Shown: positions 27,170-37,042 of the stretch, one piece after another
Layout: each line of letters starts with the position of its first letter
How positions within the stretch are numbered: the stretch's first letter is position 1
Source: Baekduia soli
GTDB taxonomy: Bacteria; Actinomycetota; Thermoleophilia; Solirubrobacterales; Solirubrobacteraceae
Reading direction: 5' to 3'
NCBI RefSeq assembly: GCF_007970665.1
Contig: NZ_CP042430.1
Span: forward strand, 186,001 to 250,000
Length of the DNA stretch: 64,000 bases
Notes under the pieces: generated by a model
What the model saw: the letters and a program-made list of their open reading frames with translations, nothing else
What the model was told of the DNA's origin: nothing
Databases searched by the model: none
Position numbers and translations under genes: made by a program

Positions 27170-27268
27170 CTCCCTCTCCTCAACGGGCGAGGGTGGCAGA
27201 TGTCGCGGGTTCGTCATGCGAGATGTGGTGCAGACGCGGCCCCTGACCGGGGCCGCGACCGCTCCACG

Positions 27269-28216
27269 CTACCGCGAAGCGCCGACGAGCATCTCGACGC
27301 CCGACTCGTCGAGCGTGCGCTGCAGGCCCTCACGCAGGCCCACGGTGGGCGCCCAGCCCAGGATCTCCTTGGCCAGGTCGATGTTCGGCTGGCGGACCTG
27401 CGGGTCGTCGGTCGGCAGCGCCTCGAAGACGATCTCGGACTCGCTGCCGGTGAGCTCGATGACCGTCTGAGCGAGCTCGAGGAGCGTGAACTCATCGGGG
27501 TTGCCGATGTTGACGGGCTGGTGGTATCCCGACTCGGCCAGGGCGATCATGCCCGCGATGAGGTCGTCGACGTAGGTGAACGACCGCGTCTGCTTGCCCT
27601 CGCCGAACACGGTGATCGGCTTGCGCGACAGCGCCTGGCGCAGGAAGGTCGGGATGGCGCGGCCGTCGTTGGGGCGCATGCGCGTGCCGTAGGTGTTGAA
27701 GATGCGGATGATCGCCGTGTCCACGCCCTGCTGGCGGTGGTAGGCCATCGTCAGCGCCTCGGCGTAGCGCTTGGCCTCGTCGTAGACGCCGCGCGGGCCG
27801 ATGGGGTTGACGTGGCCCCAATAGCTCTCGGGCTGCGGGTGGACCTGGGGGTCTCCGTAGACCTCGCTCGTGGAGGCGATGAGGAACCGTGCGCGGTGGG
27901 CCTTGGCCAGGCCGAGCGTGTGGTGCGTGCCGTGCGAGCCGACCTTCAGCGTGTGCAGCGGCAGGCGCAGGTAGTCGATGGGCGAGGCCGGCGACGCGAG
28001 GTGGTAGACCATGTCCACCGGCTCGTCGACGAAGTAGGGCTCCACGATGTCGGCCTGCAGGAACCGGAACTCCGGCACGCGGATGTGGTGGATGTTGGCG
28101 AGCGAGCCCGTCTCGAGGTTGTCCACGCAGATGACGCGGTTGCCGCGACGCAGGAGCTCGTCGCACAGGTGCGACCCGAGGAACCCGGCGCCGCCGGTGA
28201 CGAGGCAGGTGGCCAT
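27269..28216 (-). CDS. UDP-glucuronate decarboxylase-like (UXS) SDR enzyme
   Basis: 315 residues. [19 protein letters not shown], then [18 protein letters not shown] and [17 protein letters not shown] are UXS hallmarks; [12 protein letters not shown] gives the Tyr/Lys pair; [16 protein letters not shown] and [14 protein letters not shown] complete the family pattern. It would convert UDP-glucuronate to UDP-xylose, feeding xylose into the glycan. TACGCT lies 6 nt upstream of the ATG. Confidence 0.92.
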   Translation of the reverse strand: MATCLVTGGAGFLGSHLCDELLRRGNRVICVDNLETGSLANIHHIRVPEFRFLQADIVEPYFVDEPVDMVYHLASPASPIDYLRLPLHTLKVGSHGTHHTLGLAKAHRARFLIASTSEVYGDPQVHPQPESYWGHVNPIGPRGVYDEAKRYAEALTMAYHRQQGVDTAIIRIFNTYGTRMRPNDGRAIPTFLRQALSRKPITVFGEGKQTRSFTYVDDLIAGMIALAESGYHQPVNIGNPDEFTLLELAQTVIELTGSESEIVFEALPTDDPQVRQPNIDLAKEILGWAPTVGLREGLQRTLDESGVEMLVGASR

Positions 28217-28222
28217 GCGTGA

Positions 28223-28228
28223 AGCGTA
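28223..28228 (-). promoter_or_regulatory. -10-like element, UXS-like gene
   Basis: TACGCT on the minus strand, 6 nt before ATG 28216. Confidence 0.45.
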
Positions 28229-28278
28229 GCCCCCCGGCCGTGACCGGGCCCTAACCCGTCGGCGAGGTCGGCCTCCGG

Positions 28279-29460
28279 TCAGGCGGGCGCGAAGTCCACG
28301 TGCACGTGGCGCCCGCGCCGCAGCCGCACGACCCGGCCGGCCTCCCGCAGCGCGAAGAGCGCGGCGCGCTCGTCGGTCGTCAGCTCGGCGTCGGGCAGCG
28401 CCCCGGCCCCGGCCGAGGCGTAGCGGCGCTCGAGCGCCAGCGCGGCGGCGTCCAGCGGCGGCGGCGCGACGGGCCGGTCGCGCTCGCGCACGGCATCGGC
28501 CGGCGCGGGCAGGTCCTCGCCGCGGGCCAGCCGGCTCAGGCGCACGAGGCTGTCGTTCGTCGGGCCGTGCTGCCGGGCCTGCGGGTCGAGCACGACGCCC
28601 TCGGCCAGCAGCTCGTCGTCTCCGGGCCGGCGGACCTCGATGCGGTCGTTGCGCCGCACGGCCAGCGGCTCCTCGCAGCGCAGCTGGTGGAACGGCCCGC
28701 CGAGCCAGCCGACGCGCGCGGCGGCCTCCGCGGTGCCCCAGACCACCACGACCTGGGTGCCGTGCTCCAGCCGGCCCTCCAGGCGCACGTCGAGCACGCC
28801 CGGCGCCGCGCCGGCGTCGGCCCCGGCGTCGGCGCCGGCGTCGGCCCCGGTGACCTCGGGCACCGTGCCGGCCACCCAGGCGCCCTCCTCCTTCTTCCAG
28901 ATCGGCGCCTCGGCCTTGATGCGGTCGATGATCTCGCGGGCGCCCGCGAACGCCTCGGGCCGGTGCGGCGCGCTGGCGGCCACGACGACGGAGGCCTCCC
29001 CCAGGGCGACCCGGCCGACGCGGTGGTCGGCGGCGGCGGCGCAGAGGCCGTGGCGGGCGATCGCCTCGGCGACGATCTGCTCGATGCGCTGCGCGGCCAT
29101 CTCGGCGTAGGCCTCGTAGTCCAGGAACGCGACGTCGCGCGTCGTGCCGCTGAACGTCACCACGGCGCCGGCGCGGGCGTCCTGCACGCGCGCCGCGACC
29201 GCGTCGAGCGACAGCGGCCCGTCGAGGACGGCGCCCCCGCTGACGGGCGGGACGACCGCCAGCTCATCGCCGGGCGCGAGCACGACGTCGGGCGACGCAT
29301 ACTCGCGGTTGACCGCCAGGACGAGGGCGACACCCGGGGCCAGGTGCTCCACGCGGGCCAGCGCGTCGGCGACGCGGGCGCCGTCGGGCAGCTCGAGCTC
29401 CAGCTCGTCGCGCCCCGCACGCTCCCTCAACCCGGCGAACAGCCGCACCCTGACCTTCAC
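28279..29460 (-). CDS. MoaD-MoaE-SelB-like C-domain fusion protein
   Basis: 393 residues in three parts. Residues 1-76: MoaD, a ubiquitin-like sulfur carrier ending PPVSGG (Gly75-Gly76). Residues 77-198: MoaE, the large subunit of molybdopterin synthase, with [12 protein letters not shown] (Lys182, Lys189, Lys190) forming the active-site pattern. After an (AGAD)n linker at 200-218, residues 220-393 resemble the C-terminal region of the selenocysteine factor Sel[41 protein letters not shown], and a winged-helix-like end. MoaD needs a free C-terminal GG, so cleavage after Gly76, as described for mycobacterial MoaX, is expected. TACTGT is 7 nt upstream of the GTG. Confidence 0.85.
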   Translation of the reverse strand: MKVRVRLFAGLRERAGRDELELELPDGARVADALARVEHLAPGVALVLAVNREYASPDVVLAPGDELAVVPPVSGGAVLDGPLSLDAVAARVQDARAGAVVTFSGTTRDVAFLDYEAYAEMAAQRIEQIVAEAIARHGLCAAAADHRVGRVALGEASVVVAASAPHRPEAFAGAREIIDRIKAEAPIWKKEEGAWVAGTVPEVTGADAGADAGADAGAAPGVLDVRLEGRLEHGTQVVVVWGTAEAAARVGWLGGPFHQLRCEEPLAVRRNDRIEVRRPGDDELLAEGVVLDPQARQHGPTNDSLVRLSRLARGEDLPAPADAVRERDRPVAPPPLDAAALALERRYASAGAGALPDAELTTDERAALFALREAGRVVRLRRGRHVHVDFAPA

Positions 29461-29467
29461 AGCGCCA

Positions 29468-29473
29468 ACAGTA
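29468..29473 (-). promoter_or_regulatory. -10-like element, MoaD-MoaE fusion
   Basis: TACTGT on the minus strand, 7 nt before GTG 29460; divergent from the mutase promoter. Confidence 0.45.
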
Positions 29474-29513
29474 GGCGAGTGCGGGGGACGAGGCCCACAG
29501 GGCGTACACCCCG

Positions 29514-29519
29514 TACCCT
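29514..29519 (+). promoter_or_regulatory. -10-like element, mutase gene
   Basis: TACCCT, 7 nt before ATG 29527. Confidence 0.5.
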
Positions 29520-29526
29520 TCCGGCC

Positions 29527-31146
29527 ATGGCGACGTCTCCTGCAGAGGAGCGCCTCACCGTCGCGCCCATCGTGGGCCCGGACGACCCGAGGCGCTTCAC
29601 CGACTCCGGCATCGAGATCAAGGCGCTCTACACCGCCGACGACCTCCCGCCCAAGCTCGAGCTCGGCGAGCCCGGCGAGTTCCCCTACATCCGCGGACCC
29701 CACCGCGACATGTACCGCAAGCAGGTCTGGACGATGCGGCAGTACGCGGGCTACGCGTCGGCCAAGGAGTCCAACGAGCGCTACCGCTACCTGCTCTCCA
29801 AGGGCGGCACCGGCCTCTCGATGGCCTTCGACCTGCCGACCCAGCTCGGCCTGGACTCGGACAACCCGCGCTGCCTCGGCGAGGTCGGGCGCACGGGTGT
29901 CGCGATCGACACGATCGACGACATGCGCACGGCCTTCGACGGGATCCCGCTGGACCAGGTCTCCACGTCGATGACGATCAACGCGCCCGCCGCCTGCCTG
30001 CTGCTGCTCTACGAGCTCGTCGGCGAGGAGCAGGGCGTCCCGAGCGAGCAGCTGCGCGGCACGACGCAGAACGACGTGCTCAAGGAGTACATCGCCCGCG
30101 GCAACTACATCTACCCGCCCGTGCCCACGATGCGGCTGACGACCGACCTGTTCGGCTACTGCGCCGAGCACGTGCCGAAGTGGAACACGGTCTCCATCTC
30201 GGGCTACCACTTCCGGGAGAAGGGCTGCTCGGCGGTGCAGGAGGTCGCGTTCACGCTGTGCAGCGGCATCGCCTACGTCCAGGCGGCCATCGACGCCGGC
30301 CTGGAGGTCGACCAGTTCGCGCCGCGCCTGGCCTTCTTCTTCAACGGCCACAACAACGTCTTCCAGGAGGTCGCGAAGTTCCGCGCCGCCCGGCGGATGT
30401 GGGCGCACATCATGCGCGACCGGTTCGGGGCCACCAACCCCAAGGCCATGATGCTGCGGTTCCACACGCAGACCGGCGGCGTGACGCTGACCGCCCAGCA
30501 GCCCGAGAACAACATCGCCCGCGTGGCCCTGCAGGGCTTCGCGGCAGTCTGCGGCGGCACGCAGTCGCTGCACACCAACGGCTATGACGAGGCGCTCGCG
30601 CTGCCCACGGAGCGCGCCGCGAAGATCGCCGTGCGCACCCAGCAGGTCATCGCGCACGAGTCCGGCGCCGCCGACACCGTCGACCCGTTCGCCGGGTCGT
30701 ACTTCATCGAATCGCTGACCGACGAGATCGAGAGCCGCGCGCAGGAGCTCATCACCAAGGTCGACGAGCTCGGCGGCTCGGTCAACGCGATCGAGTTCAT
30801 CACGGGCGAGATCGACGAGTCGGCCTGGGGCTACCAGGAGCGCTACCGGCTGGGCCAGGACATCGTCGTCGGCGTCAACAAGTACGAGGAGGACGAGATC
30901 GAGGTCCCTGACCTCCTGCGCGTCGACCCCGACTCCGAGCGCCAGCAGCTCGAGCGCCTCGCCGCGTTCAAGGCCGACCGCGACCAGGAGCTCGTCCAGC
31001 GCCGTCTCGAGGAGGTCCGCGAGGCCGCGCGCGGCACCGCCAACATGCTGCCCGCCATCAAGGAGGCGCTGCGCGACCGGGCGTCGCTCGGCGAGGTCTG
31101 CGGTGCGATGCAGGACGTCTTCGGCAAATACGCTCCGACGTTCTGA
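29527..31146 (+). CDS. Methylmalonyl-CoA mutase, catalytic (large-subunit-like) chain
   Basis: 539 residues: the TIM-barrel catalytic domain without the C-terminal B12-binding domain, so a separate small chain must supply cobalamin. WTMRQYAGY keeps the Tyr and VPTMRLTTDLF the Arg that contact the carboxylate in methylmalonyl-CoA mutase; isobutyryl-CoA mutase has Phe and Gln there, so a dicarboxylate-type substrate is favoured. Other matches: FDLPTQLGLDSDNPR, GTTQNDVLKEYIARG, ISISGYH, TQSLHTNGYDEALALPT. Interconverts (R)-methylmalonyl-CoA and succinyl-CoA. One base overlap (TGATG) with the next gene. Confidence 0.92.
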   Translation: MATSPAEERLTVAPIVGPDDPRRFTDSGIEIKALYTADDLPPKLELGEPGEFPYIRGPHRDMYRKQVWTMRQYAGYASAKESNERYRYLLSKGGTGLSMAFDLPTQLGLDSDNPRCLGEVGRTGVAIDTIDDMRTAFDGIPLDQVSTSMTINAPAACLLLLYELVGEEQGVPSEQLRGTTQNDVLKEYIARGNYIYPPVPTMRLTTDLFGYCAEHVPKWNTVSISGYHFREKGCSAVQEVAFTLCSGIAYVQAAIDAGLEVDQFAPRLAFFFNGHNNVFQEVAKFRAARRMWAHIMRDRFGATNPKAMMLRFHTQTGGVTLTAQQPENNIARVALQGFAAVCGGTQSLHTNGYDEALALPTERAAKIAVRTQQVIAHESGAADTVDPFAGSYFIESLTDEIESRAQELITKVDELGGSVNAIEFITGEIDESAWGYQERYRLGQDIVVGVNKYEEDEIEVPDLLRVDPDSERQQLERLAAFKADRDQELVQRRLEEVREAARGTANMLPAIKEALRDRASLGEVCGAMQDVFGKYAPTF

Positions 31147-31616
31147 TGCTCGCCCTCGCGTTCTACGACGTCGTCCTGGCCGTCCACATCATGGCCGTCG
31201 TGGTCGCCTTCGGGGTGATCTTCGCCTATCCGGTGATCGTGCCGTGGATGCGCCGGACCCACCCGGCGGCGATGCCCTCGCTGCACGGCGCCCAGGTGCG
31301 GGTCGGCCGCATGGTCATCTCGCCGGGGATGGTGCTCGTCCTCGCGGCCGGGATCTACCTGGCCAGCAAGGCCGACGTCTGGTCGGAGGCCTGGGTCAGC
31401 GTCCCGCTCGTGATCCTGGTGATCATCGGCGGCCTGGGTGGGGCGTTCTTCACACCCACCGAGAAGCGCCTGGCCGAGCTCTCCGAGCGCGACCTCGCCG
31501 GCGGGGGCACCCTCGGCGCCGAGTACGACGCGCTGCTGGCCCGCTGGCGCGTCGTCGCCTCGGTCGCCGCCCTGCTCGTGCTGGTGGCCATCTTCTTCAT
31601 GGCCGCCAAGCCCTAG
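31146..31616 (+). CDS. DUF2269-family integral membrane protein
   Basis: 156 residues with four hydrophobic segments (about 5-30, 52-72, 84-104, 135-153) and one charged loop. The opening VVLAVHIMAVVVAFGVIFAY with its central His, and the GRMVISPG segment, fit DUF2269 membrane proteins, whose function is unknown. Translationally coupled to the mutase gene by TGATG, but no functional link is evident. Confidence 0.75.
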   Translation: MLALAFYDVVLAVHIMAVVVAFGVIFAYPVIVPWMRRTHPAAMPSLHGAQVRVGRMVISPGMVLVLAAGIYLASKADVWSEAWVSVPLVILVIIGGLGGAFFTPTEKRLAELSERDLAGGGTLGAEYDALLARWRVVASVAALLVLVAIFFMAAKP

Positions 31617-32507
31617 TCAGCCGGAGGCGCGCCGGCGTGGCGCGCCGACGTGCACCGTGCGGCTGCGGGCCAGCTCCGTGGCGCCGTCGGGGAGCGTGAG
31701 CACCACCCGCGCGGGCACCACGCCGCGCCGGGCGACCGTGAAGCGCGCGGACGAGCTCGCGTCGAGCCGGGCCCGCAGCGTCGGCCACCAGCCGAAGCGC
31801 TCGCGCAGCAGGAGCTGCAGCACGACGGGCTGGCCGGGCGCGGCCGGCGTCACGTGCACCGACAGCGTCGTCCGGGCCCCGCGGGTGCTGCGGGTCACCG
31901 TGACGGCGTGGTCGAGCACGAGCACCTGCACGGGCGGGCTCGTCCCGTCCTCGGTCACGGCTCGGTAGGTCGTCGTCGTGCGGGGCACCACGGTCGCGCG
32001 GAACGTGCCGTCGATGGCCGGCACCGCGGTGCCGGCGGGCGCGAAGCCCGTGCCGTCGTCGCCCTCGATGGCCACCGAGCCCGTCGCGCCGGCGGCCACG
32101 CGGCCCGTGAGCACGAACGGCCTGCCCGTCGCCCCGCGCGCGGCCGGCGTGTCGAGCAGGACGTTCTCGACGTCGATCTCGCCCGTCATGAACGGGTGCA
32201 GCGAGCAGTAGTACGGCACGACGCCGGGCCGGTCGAAGCGGTGGTCGAACATCCCGCCCACCACGAGCCGGCCGGAGTCGAAGGAGCCGTCGGCGGCCAC
32301 GACGTCGTGCGCCCGCGAGCTGTCGTTGGACCACTGCACGGTGTCGCCGGCGACGACGGCGATCTGCGGCGCCTGGAAGGCGGCGTAGAGCACCGAGACC
32401 TTCGCGGCGCCGGGCTCGCCGCCCATGCCGTCCATCGCGGGCGCCGCGACCGCCCCGACGGCCAGCGCCGCGGCGGCGAGCACGGCGATCGGCAGGGCGC
32501 GCCTCAT
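31617..32507 (-). CDS. Secreted cupredoxin with Ig-like C-terminal part
   Basis: 296 residues. Signal peptide MRRALPIAVLAAAALAVGAV; plastocyanin-type domain at about 35-118 with copper ligands His in SRAHDVVA and Cys/His/Met in YYCSLHPFMTG. The C-terminal 160 residues are beta-rich (ATGRPFVLTGRVAAGATGS, and VTVTRSTRGARTTLSVHV), resembling bacterial Ig-like repeats. Probably an exported electron carrier or copper-binding surface protein working with the multicopper oxidase upstream, with which it overlaps by ATGA. Third gene of the copper operon. Confidence 0.85.
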   Translation of the reverse strand: MRRALPIAVLAAAALAVGAVAAPAMDGMGGEPGAAKVSVLYAAFQAPQIAVVAGDTVQWSNDSSRAHDVVAADGSFDSGRLVVGGMFDHRFDRPGVVPYYCSLHPFMTGEIDVENVLLDTPAARGATGRPFVLTGRVAAGATGSVAIEGDDGTGFAPAGTAVPAIDGTFRATVVPRTTTTYRAVTEDGTSPPVQVLVLDHAVTVTRSTRGARTTLSVHVTPAAPGQPVVLQLLLRERFGWWPTLRARLDASSSARFTVARRGVVPARVVLTLPDGATELARSRTVHVGAPRRRASG

Positions 32508-33406
32508 GGGCGCGACACCCGGTAGATGCCGATCATCCCGGCCATCATGTGCTGCTCGACGTGGCAGTGGTAGAGCCATGTTCCGGGGTCCTGCTCGCGC
32601 CAGCGGATGCGGAAGCTCTCGGCCGGGCCGACGGTCTGGGTGTCGCGCGGGGTGCCGTCGGGCGCGATCCAGCGGTGGCCGTGGACGTGGAAGGTGTGGT
32701 GCTCGGACCCCATCGCCATGACGTCCCACTGGACGAGGTCGCCGACCTGGGAGGTGAACACGGGCGTGTTGCCGACGAAGGCGCGGCCGTCGATGGTCTG
32801 CAGCGCGCCCATCTCGGCGAAGACGACGGTGAACTCGCGGTCGGGCAGGCGCTCGTGGGGGCCCAGGATGGAGAGCATCCCGTACATGCCGCCGGCGATG
32901 GAGGCGTCCATGGACGGCGAGTGGTCGTGGTAGGGCCAGACCCCGGCCGAGTCGCGGCCGGCACGCAGGCGGTAGGTCCAGGTGTGGCGGTAGCCCACGT
33001 CCGCGTCGCCGCCGGAGAAGCCGGGCAGGTAGGCGCCGTCGGAGCTGGGCTTGTAGTGCACGCCGTGGAAGTGCATGGAGTGCGGGCGCCGGAACGCCGA
33101 GTCGAGGTTCTTGAAGTGGATGACGAAGCGGTCGCCGACGCGGCCCCGCAGCAGCGGGCCGGGGATCAGGTCCTGGTTGCCCGAGCCCAGCGGCGCGTTG
33201 AACAGCGGGTGCTTCCAGCCCTTGGTGTAGCGGCGGTAGACCGTCGTGGGGAACACGGTCTGCGCGGTGTCGTACTGCGTGCCGGTGATCGCGTCGCGGC
33301 CGTTGGGGACCATGTTCCACGTCACCGGCACGGCGGCGACCCAGGACTCCCGGACCGCCGCCGGCGCGACGGGGGCGGCGGCCAGCGCCGCCGCCCCCAG
33401 ACGCAC
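32504..33406 (-). CDS. Two-domain multicopper oxidase (small-laccase type)
   Basis: 300 residues. Copper motifs in order: MHFHGVH, WPYHDHS, HTFHVHGH and YHCHVEQHMMAGM, the last with the Cys, two His and Met of the type 1 site. Two cupredoxin domains imply a trimer with trinuclear sites at subunit interfaces, as in small laccases. The readable frame starts at GTG 33406 with a weak signal peptide. A GTG at 33435 overlapping the upstream stop (GTGA) begins MRRAAALAAMCVWG; it would join this frame if the GGGGG run near 33395 had one more G, giving a much better signal peptide. So a one-base indel at the 5' end is likely. Confidence 0.85.
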   Translation of the reverse strand: MRLGAAALAAAPVAPAAVRESWVAAVPVTWNMVPNGRDAITGTQYDTAQTVFPTTVYRRYTKGWKHPLFNAPLGSGNQDLIPGPLLRGRVGDRFVIHFKNLDSAFRRPHSMHFHGVHYKPSSDGAYLPGFSGGDADVGYRHTWTYRLRAGRDSAGVWPYHDHSPSMDASIAGGMYGMLSILGPHERLPDREFTVVFAEMGALQTIDGRAFVGNTPVFTSQVGDLVQWDVMAMGSEHHTFHVHGHRWIAPDGTPRDTQTVGPAESFRIRWREQDPGTWLYHCHVEQHMMAGMIGIYRVSRP

Positions 33407-33431
33407 ATGGCCGCGAGCGCGGCCGCACGCC

Positions 33432-34526
33432 TCACTGGACGGTGACCGTCCCGTGCATGAACGTGTGGATGGAGCAGATGTAGGAGTAGGTCCCCGGCGC
33501 GGTGAACGTGACGGTGAACTTGTCCGGGAACGGCGTCGACGAGATGCCGTCCAGCACCCCCGAGTTCAGGAAGCCGTCACCGTGGTTGTTGCCGTCGTAG
33601 GTCACCGTGCCCCCGGCCTCGCTCGGGTAGGCGTACTTCGGCGAGATGGCCAGGGTCGGCGGCCCCGGAGGCCCGCCGGGCAGCGGCGCCACGAACGTCG
33701 CGTCGGCGTCCTTGGCGAGCGCCTTGGTGTCCTTGGCGAACGTGAACGTGTGGTCCTCGGGCGTGCCCGGGGTCATCTCGAACGTCACCGGCGTGCCGAC
33801 CGTCGTGGTCAGGTTGCCCGGCGTGAAGCGCAGCAGGACCGGGCCCTTGGTCGTGTCGGGCCCCGTGGTCACGGTGTTCGGCGACGCCGGGCCCGCGGCC
33901 TTGTCGAGCTTCTTGACGCCCGCGATCGCGGCCGCCAGCTGCTTCTTGACGCGGGCGGCGTCGGACTTCGCGCTCGGGACCGGCTTGCGCTTGCCCACGA
34001 CCGTCACGGTGCCCTTCATCCCGAAGTGCACCGAGCAGTAGAACGTGTAGGTCCCGGCCTTGGGGAACTTCACGAGCCACGGCTTGGGCTTGCCCGGGCC
34101 CGTCGGCAGGCCGGAGCCGATCGCGGCCGCGCCCGTGTAGGGCTTGCCGCTCTTGGTCCCGATGCTGACGATCGACGGGATGATCGGGGTCGGCAGGCCG
34201 TTGAACCAGAACGGCGCGCCGAGGCTGTCGACGACGCCCGCGGCGGGATGAGTGGGGTCCAGCATCGCCAACGGCGCGGGCTTGGCGCCGCGCTTCGGGA
34301 ACCCGATGTTGTGGAAGCCGAACCGCTCGAACTTCACGGTGTCCCCGACGTGGATCTTCACCGAGCCCGGGAAGAAGCTGTCGACGTCGGCGTCCTGCGG
34401 GACGCCGGCGGGCGGCTTGGCCAGCGGCGGCCCGGCGGTCACGATCTTCGTGGCCGCCTGCGACGCCGCGGGCAACGCAAGGCAACAGAGGGCCGCCGCA
34501 AGGGCGGCGGTGGAGGTTCGCTTCAC
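33432..34526 (-). CDS. Secreted double-cupredoxin protein
   Basis: 364 residues. Signal peptide STAALAAALCCLALPAASQA. Two plastocyanin-like domains: the first with FGFHNIGF and YCSVHFGMKG, the second with PEDHTFTF and YICSIHTFMHG, each keeping one His plus Cys-His-Met. A Lys-rich helical linker (about 180-205) joins them. Two type 1-like sites suggest multi-electron transfer or copper storage. GTG start, with GGGAG 7 nt upstream. First gene of the copper operon. Confidence 0.85.
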   Translation of the reverse strand: MKRTSTAALAAALCCLALPAASQAATKIVTAGPPLAKPPAGVPQDADVDSFFPGSVKIHVGDTVKFERFGFHNIGFPKRGAKPAPLAMLDPTHPAAGVVDSLGAPFWFNGLPTPIIPSIVSIGTKSGKPYTGAAAIGSGLPTGPGKPKPWLVKFPKAGTYTFYCSVHFGMKGTVTVVGKRKPVPSAKSDAARVKKQLAAAIAGVKKLDKAAGPASPNTVTTGPDTTKGPVLLRFTPGNLTTTVGTPVTFEMTPGTPEDHTFTFAKDTKALAKDADATFVAPLPGGPPGPPTLAISPKYAYPSEAGGTVTYDGNNHGDGFLNSGVLDGISSTPFPDKFTVTFTAPGTYSYICSIHTFMHGTVTVQ

Positions 34527-34742
34527 TTCGGGACTCCCAACGACTGTGGTTTTTTGGACCGGCTCCGCCCCCGCTGAGAGCCAACGGCGCGACGCTACGT
34601 CGGCGCAAAAGCGGTGTGTAGGGGGCAGGCCGTACGTGCGCCAACCCTGGACTTTCGTCTAGGACTGGTGGTCTGGAGCCTGACATCTGCATGGGCGGCG
34701 CCAGGGAAGGGATCCGCGAGGCCCGAGGCGAACCCCGACGCA

Positions 34743-35360
34743 ATGCCCGAGCCTCGAGCGCAGCGCACCCTCGTCAAGTCCCCGCCCGAGCTGTGGGCCG
34801 AGATCAGCGACGCCGGCACGCTGGCGCGCCATCTCGGCGAGTTCGGCGAGATCCACATCACCCGGCTGGAGGCCGAGACCACCGTCGTCTGGGAGGGCGA
34901 CCGCGCGCGCGGCACGGTGGAGCTCGAGCCCTCGGGCTGGGGGACGCGGGTCACGATCACCGCCGCGGCGGTGGCGCCCGAGGCGCCCGCCGAGCCGGAG
35001 CCCGTCGCCGCGGCCGAGCCCGAGGCCGTCGCCGAGCAGCCCACGACGGAGGCCGAGGTGCCGGTGCCCGCGCCCGAGCCGGAGGTCCCGCCGCGGACAG
35101 GCCTGCTGGCCCGGCTCTTCCGCCGCCGGCGCCGCGCCCCCGCGGTGGCACCGGTCGCCGAGCCCGGCCCCGAGCCCGTGCTCGTCACCGAGCCGCCCGG
35201 GGCCGACCCGGAGCCCGCGGCCGAGCCCGAGCCCGTGGCCGCCGAGCCCGAGGCGCCCGAGGCCCCGCAGGCCCTCGACGACGAGCGCGTGGAGGCCGTG
35301 CTGGCCGGCGTCCTGGACGACCTCGGCGCCGCGCACCACCGCCCGTTCTCACGCGGGTAG
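34743..35360 (+). CDS. Hypothetical protein: SRPBCC-like head and Glu/Pro/Ala-rich body
   Basis: 205 residues. The first 75 ([20 protein letters not shown], then [22 protein letters not shown]) look like a small ligand-binding START/SRPBCC-type or polyketide-cyclase-like domain. The rest is low-complexity Glu/Pro/Ala/Val with one basic island [10 protein letters not shown] in the middle, and a short helical end ([16 protein letters not shown]). ATG 34743 is preferred; the frame extends upstream but with non-coding-like composition. No clear role. Confidence 0.55.
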   Translation: MPEPRAQRTLVKSPPELWAEISDAGTLARHLGEFGEIHITRLEAETTVVWEGDRARGTVELEPSGWGTRVTITAAAVAPEAPAEPEPVAAAEPEAVAEQPTTEAEVPVPAPEPEVPPRTGLLARLFRRRRRAPAVAPVAEPGPEPVLVTEPPGADPEPAAEPEPVAAEPEAPEAPQALDDERVEAVLAGVLDDLGAAHHRPFSRG

Positions 35361-35407
35361 CGGCCCCGCCGGGCGGGTCGCGCCGCCGATCCCGGGCCCG
35401 TCGAACT

Positions 35408-35413
35408 ATCGTT
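35408..35413 (+). promoter_or_regulatory. -10-like element, carboxylase beta gene
   Basis: TATCGT, 11 nt before ATG 35425. Confidence 0.4.
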
Positions 35414-35424
35414 CGCCGCCGCCC

Positions 35425-36996
<1,572 letters not shown>

Positions 36997-37029
36997 CGCG
37001 AAGTGCACATCGGCATCGGCGCCGGGAGG

Positions 37030-37035
37030 TAGGTT
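37030..37035 (+). promoter_or_regulatory. -10-like element, phoD
   Basis: TAGGTT, 7 nt before ATG 37043. A GGGAGGT just upstream could alternatively be a ribosome site at longer than usual spacing. Confidence 0.35.
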
Positions 37036-37042
37036 GGCGCCC

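Noticed and set aside
28279-29460. A true selB gene
   Set aside because: There is no GTPase domain; only the C-terminal part resembles SelB.
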